Shown here piece by piece: positions 1 to 6,891 of a stretch of 64,000 nucleotides of DNA. This DNA is from DATLAN01 sp035527455 (lineage in GTDB: Bacteria > Planctomycetota > Planctomycetia > Pirellulales > Thermoguttaceae). Under the pieces are notes generated by a model, which saw only the letters and a program-made list of their open reading frames with translations, was not told where the DNA came from and made no database searches. The stretch covers positions 1 through 64,000 of the forward strand of contig DATLAN010000211.1 of the NCBI GenBank assembly GCA_035527455.1. The letters are read 5' to 3'. Position 1 is the first letter of the stretch. The number at the start of each line of letters is the position of its first letter. The translations under genes and the position numbers were made by a program.

Positions 1-135
1 CTGGAGAAAGTGCGGCAGAAGACGGTCGGCGACCTGCTCGACGATACGCTGGAAGTGGTCCGGAAACACCCCGGCCCGGGCGTGATCGTCGCCGCGATTC
101 TCGGGTTCTTCCTCGGCCGCCTGTTTCGGCGGTGA
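1..135 (+). CDS. C-terminal fragment of a YqjD/ElaB-like (DUF883) membrane-anchored protein
   Basis: The reading frame is open from base 1 and stops with TGA at 133-135, so the 5' end lies outside the window. The visible 44 residues are a charged stretch, then a hydrophobic segment (VIVAAILGFFLG), then an RLFRR end. That is the layout of the C-terminal membrane anchor of YqjD/ElaB-type proteins, small inner-membrane proteins linked in E. coli to ribosome binding in stationary phase. The next two genes also encode small membrane proteins, one of them YqjE-like, which fits a yqjD-yqjE arrangement. The family call rests on pattern only. Confidence 0.55.
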   Translation: MEKVRQKTVGDLLDDTLEVVRKHPGPGVIVAAILGFFLGRLFRR

Positions 136-144
136 ACCACCCAA

Positions 145-183
145 CCCCCAATCCCCAGTCCCCAATCCCCAGTCCCCAATCCC
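145..183 (+). repeat. C-rich tandem repeat, CCCCAATCCCCAGT type
   Basis: About 40 bases alternate CCCCAAT and CCCCAGT units, directly between the stop of the first gene and the ATG at 199. The same motif recurs at 8661-8698 and 48040-48107. The complementary strand is G-rich with regularly spaced G-runs, so it could form a G-quadruplex; that is inference. Confidence 0.8.
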
Positions 184-198
184 ACCCGAGGCGTCCCC

Positions 199-567
199 AT
201 GCCTTTGCAGATCGTCGATGCCAAGCAGGAACAGGCCAGACGCGATCTGCGGCGGCGGATCGCACGGCTGAGGCGGCGGATCGACGGGCGCGTGCGCGGG
301 GTCGAGCGCCAAGGCCGACGGCTCGCTTCCTGGCGGACCTACGTCAAGGCCTATCCCGGCAGCGCGGCCACGGCGGCGTTCGGCGTCGGGTTGGCACTAT
401 CGGCCGGATTGAGCGCCCGGAGCATCCTGCGGCGGCTGGGAATGCGGCTGCTGCGCCGGGCCACCGACCGGGTCGGGCGGGAGTGCTGGCGGGAAGTCGA
501 GCGGATTTGGGCCGAGTCGGCTCCAGGGAAAACGGCCGCCAAGACCGAGGGGGCCGACGATGAGTGA
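199..567 (+). CDS. Small basic protein with one putative membrane segment
   Basis: 122 residues. The N-terminal 55 residues are strongly basic and helical (repeated RR and RLRRRI), followed by a weakly hydrophobic stretch around residues 55-75 (TAAFGVGLALSAGLSA) and an acidic C-terminus. I do not recognise a named family. It lies between a YqjD-like gene and a YqjE/phage-holin-like gene and its end overlaps the next start by 8 bases (ATGAGTGA), so the three are probably cotranscribed. By position it may be a third component of a membrane stress module. The ATG at 199 follows a GAGG at moderate distance. Confidence 0.6.
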   Translation: MPLQIVDAKQEQARRDLRRRIARLRRRIDGRVRGVERQGRRLASWRTYVKAYPGSAATAAFGVGLALSAGLSARSILRRLGMRLLRRATDRVGRECWREVERIWAESAPGKTAAKTEGADDE

Positions 568-973
568 GCCCGCTCGCTCCCCGATTGGCGACCTGAAGGA
601 CGAAATCGGCTCGTTGGCCGACGATCTGAAGGAACTGGCCTCGCTCCGCTGGCAATTGGCGCGGCTCGAAGGCCGGGAGGCCGCCGGGCTGGTCAAACGT
701 CTGGCGATCGTCCTGGCGGTCGCTGCCGTGGCCGGGCTTACGGCGCTGCCCGTCCTCTGTGTCGCCGCGGCCGAATGGCTCGAGGGCGTGACCGACGTTT
801 CCTCGACCGGATGGCTGCTGATCTTCGGCCTGGGGCTGTTGCTCGTCGGGATCGCCGGCGGCACCCTGGCATGGCGACGTTTCCGCCGCCGCTTCGTGGG
901 CATGCAAGAGAGCCTCGAAGAACTCCGCGAGGATCTCGTGTGGTTGAAAGAATGGGCCGTCCGAGGCGACTAA
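560..973 (+). CDS. YqjE-like phage holin family membrane protein (DUF1469 / Phage_holin_3_6)
   Basis: 137 residues. An amphipathic N-terminus (about 1-48) rich in charged residues and Leu is followed by two hydrophobic helices (about 49-72 and 85-108) and a basic/acidic tail. This matches the actinobacterial holin-X / YqjE family, which despite the name are mostly chromosomal inner-membrane proteins of unknown function. The start codon overlaps the previous gene. Downstream lies a hairpin repeat rather than another gene on this strand, so this is probably the last gene of the unit. Confidence 0.7.
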   Translation: MSEPARSPIGDLKDEIGSLADDLKELASLRWQLARLEGREAAGLVKRLAIVLAVAAVAGLTALPVLCVAAAEWLEGVTDVSSTGWLLIFGLGLLLVGIAGGTLAWRRFRRRFVGMQESLEELREDLVWLKEWAVRGD

Positions 974-974
974 G

Positions 975-1028
975 GTAGCCGTCTCGCTCCGCGAGACGAG
1001 GCTTCATCTTGCGGAGCAAGATGGCTAC
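975..1028. repeat. Hairpin repeat, GTAGCC...CTCGCTCCGCGAG family
   Basis: Arms at 975-998 and 1005-1028 are imperfect inverted copies separated by six bases; each arm is itself palindromic around the core CTCGCTCCGCGAG or CTTGCTCCGCAAG. It sits between convergent genes (stops at 973 and 1038) and could terminate both. Related copies lie at 13919-13993. Confidence 0.8.
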
Positions 1029-1037
1029 TATACGGGT

Positions 1038-1730
1038 CTACGTGTAGTCGCAATCCATTCCCAGCCGGGTTTTCAACTCCTCGAACTGTCGGGCGAACTG
1101 GTCGCTGGAGGAGTGGACGTGTTCGGCCTCGGTGATGAACCGCATCTGCTCGTCACGGTCGATGTCGCGCAGGCCGAGGACGTCTTCGAACGGATCGAGT
1201 TCGTCGCCGTAGACGATCAGCAGCTTGTGCTCGTCGAACTGAATCTCCTGCGGCACGCCCGGATTGAGCACGGCCAGCCCGGTGCAGCCGTCGTTCAGCA
1301 GCAGTTCTTCGAATTCCCAGAGGATGCTCTTGAGCACGGGGACGTCGATGTGTTCGCGATAGAGATCGGTATGTTCGTTGTTGTTGCGGTTGTGGCTGGT
1401 TTCCAGGACGACGTCGACCACGTTGCCCAGCAGGTCCAGCAGATCCATGAACGTGTCGAAGAGTCGTTCGCTGGAGACGGCGGCCATCAGGACGGGCACG
1501 TTGGTCTTGCTCTGTTCATCGTGGTAGGAATCGTGACGGTAGCCTTGGCAGGGAACCACTTGAAGGTCGTAGGACGGGCGGACCGCCTCGGTGAGATTGA
1601 AATCACCGTAGCGCGACACTCCCAGGTGCGCCTCCAATTCCTCTTCGCCGAGGTGCTGGAAGCTGCTGGTGCCGGTCGGCATCGAGCCTTCGCGGAAGAC
1701 GTTACGAAAAAATCGTTTCAGGAAGCCCAT
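1038..1730 (-). CDS. Conserved hypothetical protein, acidic, 230 aa
   Basis: 230 residues with no signal peptide and no membrane segment. The protein is acidic after a short basic N-terminus (MGFLKRFFRN). It contains an Asn run within SHNRNNNEHTD and a hydrophobic strand-rich middle (VPVLMAAVSSERLFDTFMDLL and ILWEFEELLLNDG). I do not recognise the family; it resembles lineage-specific planctomycete cytosolic proteins. It is transcribed alone on the minus strand, convergent with the membrane-protein unit, and a hairpin repeat lies right after its stop. Confidence 0.65.
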   Translation of the reverse strand: MGFLKRFFRNVFREGSMPTGTSSFQHLGEEELEAHLGVSRYGDFNLTEAVRPSYDLQVVPCQGYRHDSYHDEQSKTNVPVLMAAVSSERLFDTFMDLLDLLGNVVDVVLETSHNRNNNEHTDLYREHIDVPVLKSILWEFEELLLNDGCTGLAVLNPGVPQEIQFDEHKLLIVYGDELDPFEDVLGLRDIDRDEQMRFITEAEHVHSSSDQFARQFEELKTRLGMDCDYT

Positions 1731-2254
1731 CGAAGCTTTCTACTCGCTTGGCGAACGATTTTGGGGCAGTGGGACGGCCAAGCCGCGAGCGGGAACTTTT
1801 CTCTAACAAACCGTAGGTTACTTTGTGTGCGCGGCGGGAGGGCTCGGCTTCACTTCCCGGCCGCCAACCGGGACCGGCCCGGCAGAAACGGCACAACCGG
1901 CAGGGCTGCTGCGACCCTCGCACGCGACAGCGTCCTCCGCCGAACTGCGGATGGCCGCAAAGCCAGACCGGCAGCGCAGGCGGACAAAAAAGTGTACCAC
2001 CGAGAAAGCGGCCGGGGCCGACCACCGACGCCATTGAAGCAAGAAACCTTGCCCGGTGGCGCAAGGCTGTTTGGGTCGCGGAGAGTTTTCGTGCCGCCGA
2101 AGTGGGGTGGGGCGTGGAACCGGCAAGGCGATCGTGATTTTGCTCTGACTGAAAAGACGCCGCCGGCAGCGTGATTCGGCGACCACAGCGGTAGTCACGA
2201 GCCGGATTAAACGGTAGACTTGGCGAAAAGCAAGATCGCTGCGCAAACCGAACC
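1731..2254. other. 524-bp divergent intergenic region without a convincing gene
   Basis: This gap separates the minus-strand gene ending upstream at 1730 and the plus-strand gene starting at 2255, so it should hold both promoters. Open frames exist here but have GC-shadow composition and no ribosome binding sites. On the minus strand a TGGTACACT (extended -10 type) lies at 1991-1999, about 260 bases before the 1730 start; it has no clear -35 and is weak. Nothing else was recognised. Confidence 0.4.
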
Positions 2255-3829
2255 ATGGAAAAATTCTCTGTTATGAACATGACACGAACGCTCCGCTCTC
2301 TGGCAGTGGCTGTCGGTTTGGTCCTTTCGGCCGCGTCACCCGTCCGCCCTGATCCCCCGGACTTGGAATCGTCGGCCGCCAAGGTCCCGCCGTCGGCGCT
2401 GCCGAAGGCAGTTCCGCTGCCTGACCGCGAGACTTGGGACATTCTCACGCTCCAGGGCGCCCGGGTCGGCCACGCACACACTGTTATGCGCAACGTGATG
2501 GAAGCGGGGCGGAAATTCGTGAAGATCGAAGTTACCAGTCATCTGGTCATCAAGCGCTTCGGCCAAACCAGTAAGCAGAACATCCGTTACACGGGCACCG
2601 AGACTCCCGACGGAAAGCTGATCGAATACACGGCGGAGATTCAGCAAGGCCCGATTCCCATGCTGACCACCGGACGCGTGGTCGAAGACAAGCTCGAGGT
2701 CGTAACGACCACACTGGGCAAGAAGACCGCGAGATCCATCCCCTGGTCGCCGGACGACGGCGGGTTCTACGCGGCGGAACAGACTATGTTGTACCGCCCC
2801 ATGAAACCCGGCGAGCGGCGCTTTGTGCGCGCGTTGGAGCCCACGTTCAACCAGGTGATTACTCATGACATGGTCGCCAAGGACTATGAGCCGGTCGACT
2901 TGCTCGGCGGAAAGTACAACCTGCTGCGGATCGACTCTGCCATGCGCTTGCCCGGCGGCGTGATCTTGGAGACCACTATCTGGACCAACCAGGCGGGTGA
3001 AACCATGAAGACGCTGCTTGAAGCCATGGACATCGAGACCATCCGCAGCACCAAGGAACTGGCTCTGGATGAGACGGACTTGCTGAAGGTGGATTTGGGT
3101 ACTGACGCAGCCGTGAAGATCGACGAGCCGCTGTCACGTGCCCACGACACCCGGCGGGTTCGCTACACCGTGCGGCTGGAAGGGAGCGATCCGGCCGAGG
3201 TGTTTGCCTCCGGTGCGTCGCAGCAGGTGAAATCGACCGGGAAGGAGACGGCCGAGTTGACGGTCTACGCGCTGCGCCCCGGTCGGCCCGACGGCAATCC
3301 GGACGCGGCCGACGATCCGCCCACCGACGACGACCGGCAGCCGAACAACTTCGTCCAGAGCGATCACGAGAAGATCGTGGCCATGGCCAAGGAGGCGGCC
3401 GGCGACGAGACGGACCCGTGGCAGGTCGCCTTGAAACTGGAACGCTACGTCAACGAAACGATCACCGAGAAGAACTTCTCGCAGGCCTTTGCCACGGCGG
3501 CGGAAGTGGCCGAGGATCCCACCGGTGACTGCAGCGAGCACGCGGTGCTGCTGATTGCCTTGGCCCGCGCCCGCGGAATTCCCGCCCGGGCCGCAGTGGG
3601 GCTGGTTTACATGCAGGGGCGGCAAGCCTTCGGATATCACATGTGGACCGAGGTCTACGTCCAGCGGCGGTGGATTCCGCTGGACGCCACGTTGGCCCAA
3701 GGCGGCATCGGCGCGGCGCACTTGAAGCTGGCCCACAGCAATCTCAAAGGGGCCTCGGCGTATACCAGCTTCCTGCCGGTCATGCGCGTGATCGGGCGGC
3801 TGAAGGTCGAAATCGACGAAGTGGAGTGA
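2255..3829 (+). CDS. Exported transglutaminase-like domain protein
   Basis: 524 residues. A signal peptide covers about residues 1-30 (basic start, then LAVAVGLVLSAAS). A long beta-rich region is followed by a C-terminal transglutaminase-like (papain-fold) domain. The catalytic triad is visible: Cys426 in GDCSEHA, His462 in GYHMWTEV and Asp477 in LDAT. Such bacterial proteins act as cysteine proteases or amide transferases in the periplasm; the substrate is unknown. In-frame ATGs at 2273 and 2279 are alternative starts and would give a shorter, more typical signal peptide. The gene is monocistronic, followed by an inverted repeat at 3836-3956. Confidence 0.8.
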   Translation: MEKFSVMNMTRTLRSLAVAVGLVLSAASPVRPDPPDLESSAAKVPPSALPKAVPLPDRETWDILTLQGARVGHAHTVMRNVMEAGRKFVKIEVTSHLVIKRFGQTSKQNIRYTGTETPDGKLIEYTAEIQQGPIPMLTTGRVVEDKLEVVTTTLGKKTARSIPWSPDDGGFYAAEQTMLYRPMKPGERRFVRALEPTFNQVITHDMVAKDYEPVDLLGGKYNLLRIDSAMRLPGGVILETTIWTNQAGETMKTLLEAMDIETIRSTKELALDETDLLKVDLGTDAAVKIDEPLSRAHDTRRVRYTVRLEGSDPAEVFASGASQQVKSTGKETAELTVYALRPGRPDGNPDAADDPPTDDDRQPNNFVQSDHEKIVAMAKEAAGDETDPWQVALKLERYVNETITEKNFSQAFATAAEVAEDPTGDCSEHAVLLIALARARGIPARAAVGLVYMQGRQAFGYHMWTEVYVQRRWIPLDATLAQGGIGAAHLKLAHSNLKGASAYTSFLPVMRVIGRLKVEIDEVE

Positions 3830-3835
3830 CGACAA

Positions 3836-3956
3836 CTCACAAAGCCGCGACCGGTGGTCGCGCCAACACAAAGCGCGACCTATGATCGCGGTTCCCGTGG
3901 GCGTGGCCCCCGTTCGTGGTTCCCATGGGCGCGACCACCGGTCGCGGCTTTATGAG
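3836..3956. repeat. Inverted repeat with 29-bp arms (28/29 match)
   Basis: Arms at 3836-3864 and 3928-3956 are reverse complements with one mismatch, separated by 63 bases of related sequence (several GCGACC/GGTCGC words). It lies between two convergent genes, 6 bp after the transglutaminase-like stop. It may act as a bidirectional terminator or be a miniature mobile element. Confidence 0.85.
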
Positions 3957-3977
3957 GACATACAAACGGAGTTGGCG

Positions 3978-4148
3978 CTACGTCCTCTCTCGGCAGATCT
4001 GATTTCGGTCCAACTCGCCTTCGATTCTGGCGTCCTCCCAGCCTTCGTTCCACTGCTGCGATTTCTCGGCTTCCTCGGCGTACGGATTGGCATCCTGTAC
4101 CGCCCCCTTCTTGGAAGCCTCGTATCCTTCTTTGTAGGCGTCGCCCAT
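3978..4148 (-). CDS. Small RMF-like / CrpP-like domain protein, 56 aa
   Basis: Frame translated by hand on the minus strand: ATG at 4148, TAG at 3980-3978. It begins MGDAYKEGYEASKKGAVQDA and continues through NPYAEEAEKSQQWNEGWEDA. The pattern (YKEGYEA..G...D.NPY......QWNEGWEDAR) is that of the ribosome modulation factor fold: GY near the N-terminus, then an NPY or CPY turn, then a W-x2-GW helix. RMF dimerises 70S ribosomes in stationary phase; whether this homologue does so is unknown. The start is set by GGAGG seven bases upstream. A perfect TATAAT lies at 4226-4231 on the same strand. The protein has no signal sequence. Confidence 0.75.
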   Translation of the reverse strand: MGDAYKEGYEASKKGAVQDANPYAEEAEKSQQWNEGWEDARIEGELDRNQICRERT

Positions 4149-4225
4149 CACCGTACCTCCTTTTGACCTGCGAGGTTAAAATGGAATTAGGGCCGACCCG
4201 CAAATCCGGCGGCCACGACACAGGC

Positions 4226-4231
4226 ATTATA
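4226..4231 (-). promoter_or_regulatory. Candidate -10 box for the RMF-like gene
   Basis: A perfect TATAAT on the minus strand, about 78 bases upstream of the ATG at 4148. The -35 region at a 17-base spacing is CTGGAA, only a weak match, so recognition may need an activator or another sigma factor. Confidence 0.4.
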
Positions 4232-4265
4232 GGGAGCCCGGGTGGTTCTTCCAGTGGCAGAGGAC

Positions 4266-4271
4266 TATACT
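4266..4271 (+). promoter_or_regulatory. Candidate -10 box for the cobalamin adenosyltransferase gene
   Basis: TATACT (5 of 6 consensus) on the plus strand, 36 bases before the ATG at 4308, with no good -35. It lies about 35 bases from the divergent TATAAT of the neighbouring small gene, so the two promoters would overlap. No cobalamin riboswitch could be assembled from the short leader. Confidence 0.35.
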
Positions 4272-4307
4272 GCCTGTTCGTGGCGGTATTCGACGAAAGG
4301 ACACCTG

Positions 4308-4856
4308 ATGAAAATCTATACCCGAACCGGCGATCGGGGGGAGACGGGCCTGCCGGACGGGACCCGTGTGTCCAAGGACGCGGCTGAAGTGGAAGCCCTG
4401 GGCACCCTCGACGAACTGAACAGCGTGCTGGGGCTCGCCCGGGCCGAGGCGCTGCCCGTGGAAATCGGCCGCTTGGTCGAACAGTTCCAGAACGACCTGC
4501 TGGCGATAGGGGCCGAAGTGGCCGCCGCCGACCCGGAAACGTTGACCATCCGCCGGATCGGTCCCGAACGTATCACGGCATTGGAAGAGACCATCGACCA
4601 ATATCAAGAGACACTTTCGCCGCTGGAACATTTCATTCTCCCGGCGGGCACCCGGGCGGCGGCGGCGCTGCACCATGCCCGGGCCGTCTGCCGCCGGGCA
4701 GAACGACGGCTGGTGGCCCTGAGCCGACAAGCCCCAGCGGGACTCTCGCCGGACCTTGCGGCCTATTTGAATCGGCTGGGCGACCTGCTTTTCGTGCTTG
4801 CACGGGCCGTCAACGCTCGGGCCGGCCACCAGGAAGTCCCGTGGCGGAAGCAGTGA
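4308..4856 (+). CDS. PduO-type ATP:cob(I)alamin adenosyltransferase
   Basis: 182 residues, normal length for the family. The enzyme transfers the adenosyl group of ATP to cob(I)alamin to make adenosylcobalamin in the cytosol. The ATP-binding N-terminus KIYTRTGDRGETGL and the later signature ALHHARAVCRRAERRLVAL are intact, as is the C-terminal NRLGDLLFVLAR helix. The frame is open upstream to 4242, but the conserved start MKIYTRTGD is at 4308, preceded by GAAAGGA. It stands alone, with a hydrolase gene following on the same strand, so a link to a B12-dependent mutase in this window is not visible. Confidence 0.93.
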   Translation: MKIYTRTGDRGETGLPDGTRVSKDAAEVEALGTLDELNSVLGLARAEALPVEIGRLVEQFQNDLLAIGAEVAAADPETLTIRRIGPERITALEETIDQYQETLSPLEHFILPAGTRAAAALHHARAVCRRAERRLVALSRQAPAGLSPDLAAYLNRLGDLLFVLARAVNARAGHQEVPWRKQ

Positions 4857-4913
4857 CGGCGCGCAGTTGACCGGAATTGATCCACGAAGTACACGAAGAC
4901 GCACGAAGAGGTT

Positions 4914-5993
4914 TTGGGGAAAGTTGTGACGGCACACGACCGGACTGGACGGAGAAGCACCGCGTTGAACGAGAAACGCTATCCGTTGCGCAAGAAAATC
5001 CTCCTTGCCCTGGCGACTTTCTGCCTGGCGGTGTTGATTTGCGAAATCGTCCTGTGGGTAATCGATTACCACTACGCGCCGCTGCAAATCGAGGTCGAGG
5101 GGACCGAAACCGATTGGCGGTTCACGCACTCCTTCGGCGACGACCACTTCGTCTACGATCCTAAGCTGATTTGGCGTCCCCGGAAGAATCACGCCGTCTT
5201 CAATTCCCAGGGCTTTCGGGGCAAGGAATTGCCCGACGAGAAAGGACCCGGCGAATTCCGCATCTTCACCGTCGGAGACTCGAACACGCTCGGCTGGGCC
5301 GAAGGCGGTGCCAGTTGGCCGATGTACCTCGAAGAACTGGTGACGACACGATACGCCGACAGTTGCGTGATCAACGCGGGCGTTTGGGGCTATTCGTCGT
5401 TTCAAGGCTTGCAGCGGTTCGAAGAGACACTCCCTTACGATCCGGACATGGTTTTGATCAGTTTCGGCGCGAACGACGCGCACCGGGTGATTCGCTCCGA
5501 CGCGGAATTCGCCGTCTCGGACTACCAGTCCCCGCTTTTCGAGACGAGGACCGGCCAACTCGTGATGGCGGCCTGGCACCGAATCCTCAGCGGCGGCCGC
5601 ACGTATACGCGGGAGGATCTGGTTCCCCGCGTGAGCCTCCAGGAATATCGGGAGAATCTGACGGAAATGATCGAGATTTCCAGGCAGCGCGGCATCCAGT
5701 GCGTGTTGCTGACCCGACCTTACCTCGACGTACCCTTCCACCTGCCGTGCTGGCGGGATTGGGCGCCGGACTACCGGGCCGCCACCATCGAACTCGGCCG
5801 GCACCACGGTGTCCCCGTGATCGACGTCTATTCATACTTCGGTGGCAAAGAGGAGTTCTTCGCCGATGAATCGCATTTCACGGTGGAAGGCCATATGCTT
5901 GCGGCCGAATTCATCTTCGACGAGATCGGGTCGCTGTTGCCGCACACAATCGGCTTGGAGACCTTGCCAAAACTTGAAACCCTGCTACCCTGA
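4914..5993 (+). CDS. Membrane-anchored SGNH/GDSL-type hydrolase
   Basis: Up to 359 residues. A single membrane or signal-anchor helix near the N-terminus (ILLALATFCLAVLICEIVLW) is followed by an SGNH hydrolase fold. The nucleophile Ser is in GDSNTLG (residue 123 counted from 4914), the Asn block is SFGANDAH, and the Asp/His pair is in DESHFTVEGH near the C-terminus. The likely role is an extracytoplasmic esterase or O-acetyl hydrolase acting on a glycan. The start is uncertain. TTG at 4914 gives the longest frame; GTG at 4926 and TTG at 4965 are alternatives, and 4965 has a GGAG ten bases upstream and begins just before the basic-hydrophobic anchor. Confidence 0.8.
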   Translation: MGKVVTAHDRTGRRSTALNEKRYPLRKKILLALATFCLAVLICEIVLWVIDYHYAPLQIEVEGTETDWRFTHSFGDDHFVYDPKLIWRPRKNHAVFNSQGFRGKELPDEKGPGEFRIFTVGDSNTLGWAEGGASWPMYLEELVTTRYADSCVINAGVWGYSSFQGLQRFEETLPYDPDMVLISFGANDAHRVIRSDAEFAVSDYQSPLFETRTGQLVMAAWHRILSGGRTYTREDLVPRVSLQEYRENLTEMIEISRQRGIQCVLLTRPYLDVPFHLPCWRDWAPDYRAATIELGRHHGVPVIDVYSYFGGKEEFFADESHFTVEGHMLAAEFIFDEIGSLLPHTIGLETLPKLETLLP

Positions 5994-6018
5994 AGCTTTG
6001 GTTTTTGCGAAGCTGTGA

Positions 6019-6107
6019 GTGGAAAATGGGGACTGGCTCCGAGCCGCAAATAGTGTGAAAGTCGCCGAAAAGCGTTGCCGGCCCGGTGCCTGTCCCCTTT
6101 TTTCCAC
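6019..6107. repeat. REP-like inverted repeat with GGGGACAGGC core
   Basis: An arm at 6019-6045 and its imperfect complement at 6080-6107 (words GGAAAATGGGGAC and GTCCCCTTTTTTCC). The GGGGACAGGCACC-type core is common in repeats mobilised by REP-associated tyrosine transposases; no such transposase is in this window. The T-run in the right arm could serve as a terminator for the SGNH hydrolase gene. Confidence 0.65.
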
Positions 6108-6150
6108 GGGTTCCCGGCAGTCACCGCCCAAACAGAGCGCGGTAGAGGTA

Positions 6151-6184
6151 CAACCGAACGGCGGGCAAGCCCGCCCGCTAAACG
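6151..6184 (+). repeat. Dispersed 33-bp element, copy 1 (CGGGCAAGCCCG core)
   Basis: Contains the palindrome GCGGGCAAGCCCGC flanked by CAACCGAAC and TAAAC. Other copies: 8583-8615, 47797-47824 (inverted), 47993-48025 and 50686-50718 (inverted). Downstream sequence ATCGGTTACG is shared in part with the copy at 8583. Confidence 0.85.
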
Positions 6185-6302
6185 TTTTTGTCACAATCGG
6201 TTACGTCAAGCATGCGCGCACCGCGCGCAGTAGATGTGACGTAAGACCCTGCAGTTCGAGTTCCACAATCGATTGCCCCCCGGAAGTGGAGGGGGCCGCA
6301 AG

Positions 6303-6884
6303 ATGCCAAGATTCGAGCACGTTTTCGTTTTGAACGTGATGTCCGACGATCACCCGGGCATCGTCGCGGCAGTGAGCAACGCGGTGGAATCGCTCGGGGG
6401 CAATATCGACTCGTGCAGCCAGACGGTGCTGGGGGGGTACTTCACGCTGATCATGATCGTCAGCGTGCCGGAAGAGATCGAAGCGGAGCAGTTGGGCGAT
6501 CGGATCCGCGGTGCCGAGTCGTCCGGCGCCACGTACCAGGTTCTCGTCCGTCCCGCGCTGAGCGGCGCAGGCTTCTCCGCCAAAGAGCCCACCGACCGGT
6601 TCGTGATCAGCGCCTTCGGCACCGATCAGCCGGGGATCGTCCGGCAATTCAGCCAGTATCTTGCCGGCAAGGACATCAACATCGTCGACCTTTACGGAGA
6701 CCGCAAGGGCGACGAGTTCGTCTTGATCGGCCAGGTCCAGATCCCCTCCCGTTGGGATACCCGGATGCTCCAGGCCGACCTGGAACAGATGGGCGAGGAC
6801 CTGGGTTTCACCGTCAAGTTGCAGCATGAGAACGTTTTCGTGGCCACCAACCAGTTGCGGCTGACCCATTCGTCCCCCGGATGA
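6303..6884 (+). CDS. Tandem ACT-domain protein (GcvR-like)
   Basis: 193 residues with two ACT domains, at about 5-85 (FVLNVMSDDHPGIVAAVSNA) and 100-180 (FVISAFGTDQPGIVRQFSQY). Each carries the D-x-PGIV ligand-binding turn. ACT domains bind amino acids or other small ligands; the two-domain arrangement resembles the glycine cleavage regulator GcvR. It lies 7 bases before a UPF0210/PFL gene. In other bacteria and archaea that protein is typically encoded next to an ACT protein (UPF0237), so the pair very likely works together. The start chosen is the ATG at 6303, ten bases after GGAGG; the frame is open further upstream. Confidence 0.85.
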   Translation: MPRFEHVFVLNVMSDDHPGIVAAVSNAVESLGGNIDSCSQTVLGGYFTLIMIVSVPEEIEAEQLGDRIRGAESSGATYQVLVRPALSGAGFSAKEPTDRFVISAFGTDQPGIVRQFSQYLAGKDINIVDLYGDRKGDEFVLIGQVQIPSRWDTRMLQADLEQMGEDLGFTVKLQHENVFVATNQLRLTHSSPG

Positions 6885-6891
6885 CGCGAAG

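Larger units (their letters stand above)
5994..6302. other. 309-bp gap made largely of repeats
   Basis: No gene is seen. The gap holds an imperfect inverted repeat (6019-6107) and one copy of a dispersed CGGGCAAGCCCG element (6151-6184), listed separately. The remaining 100 bases lead up to the ATG at 6303 and contain no convincing -35/-10 pair. Confidence 0.5.

Noticed and set aside
1731..2254. Protein-coding gene in the gap (frames of up to 263 codons on the minus strand)
   Set aside because: No Shine-Dalgarno or motif, and the longest frame overlaps both neighbours; high GC makes long random frames common.
4240..4308. Cobalamin riboswitch upstream of the adenosyltransferase gene
   Set aside because: A CCAGTGGC word is present, but the leader is too short for the full riboswitch and the conserved B12-box context is missing.
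4227..5807. A 526-codon open frame on the minus strand through the cobalamin adenosyltransferase and SGNH hydrolase
   Set aside because: It covers two well-supported genes on the plus strand and its translation shows no family resemblance; a GC-rich antisense shadow.
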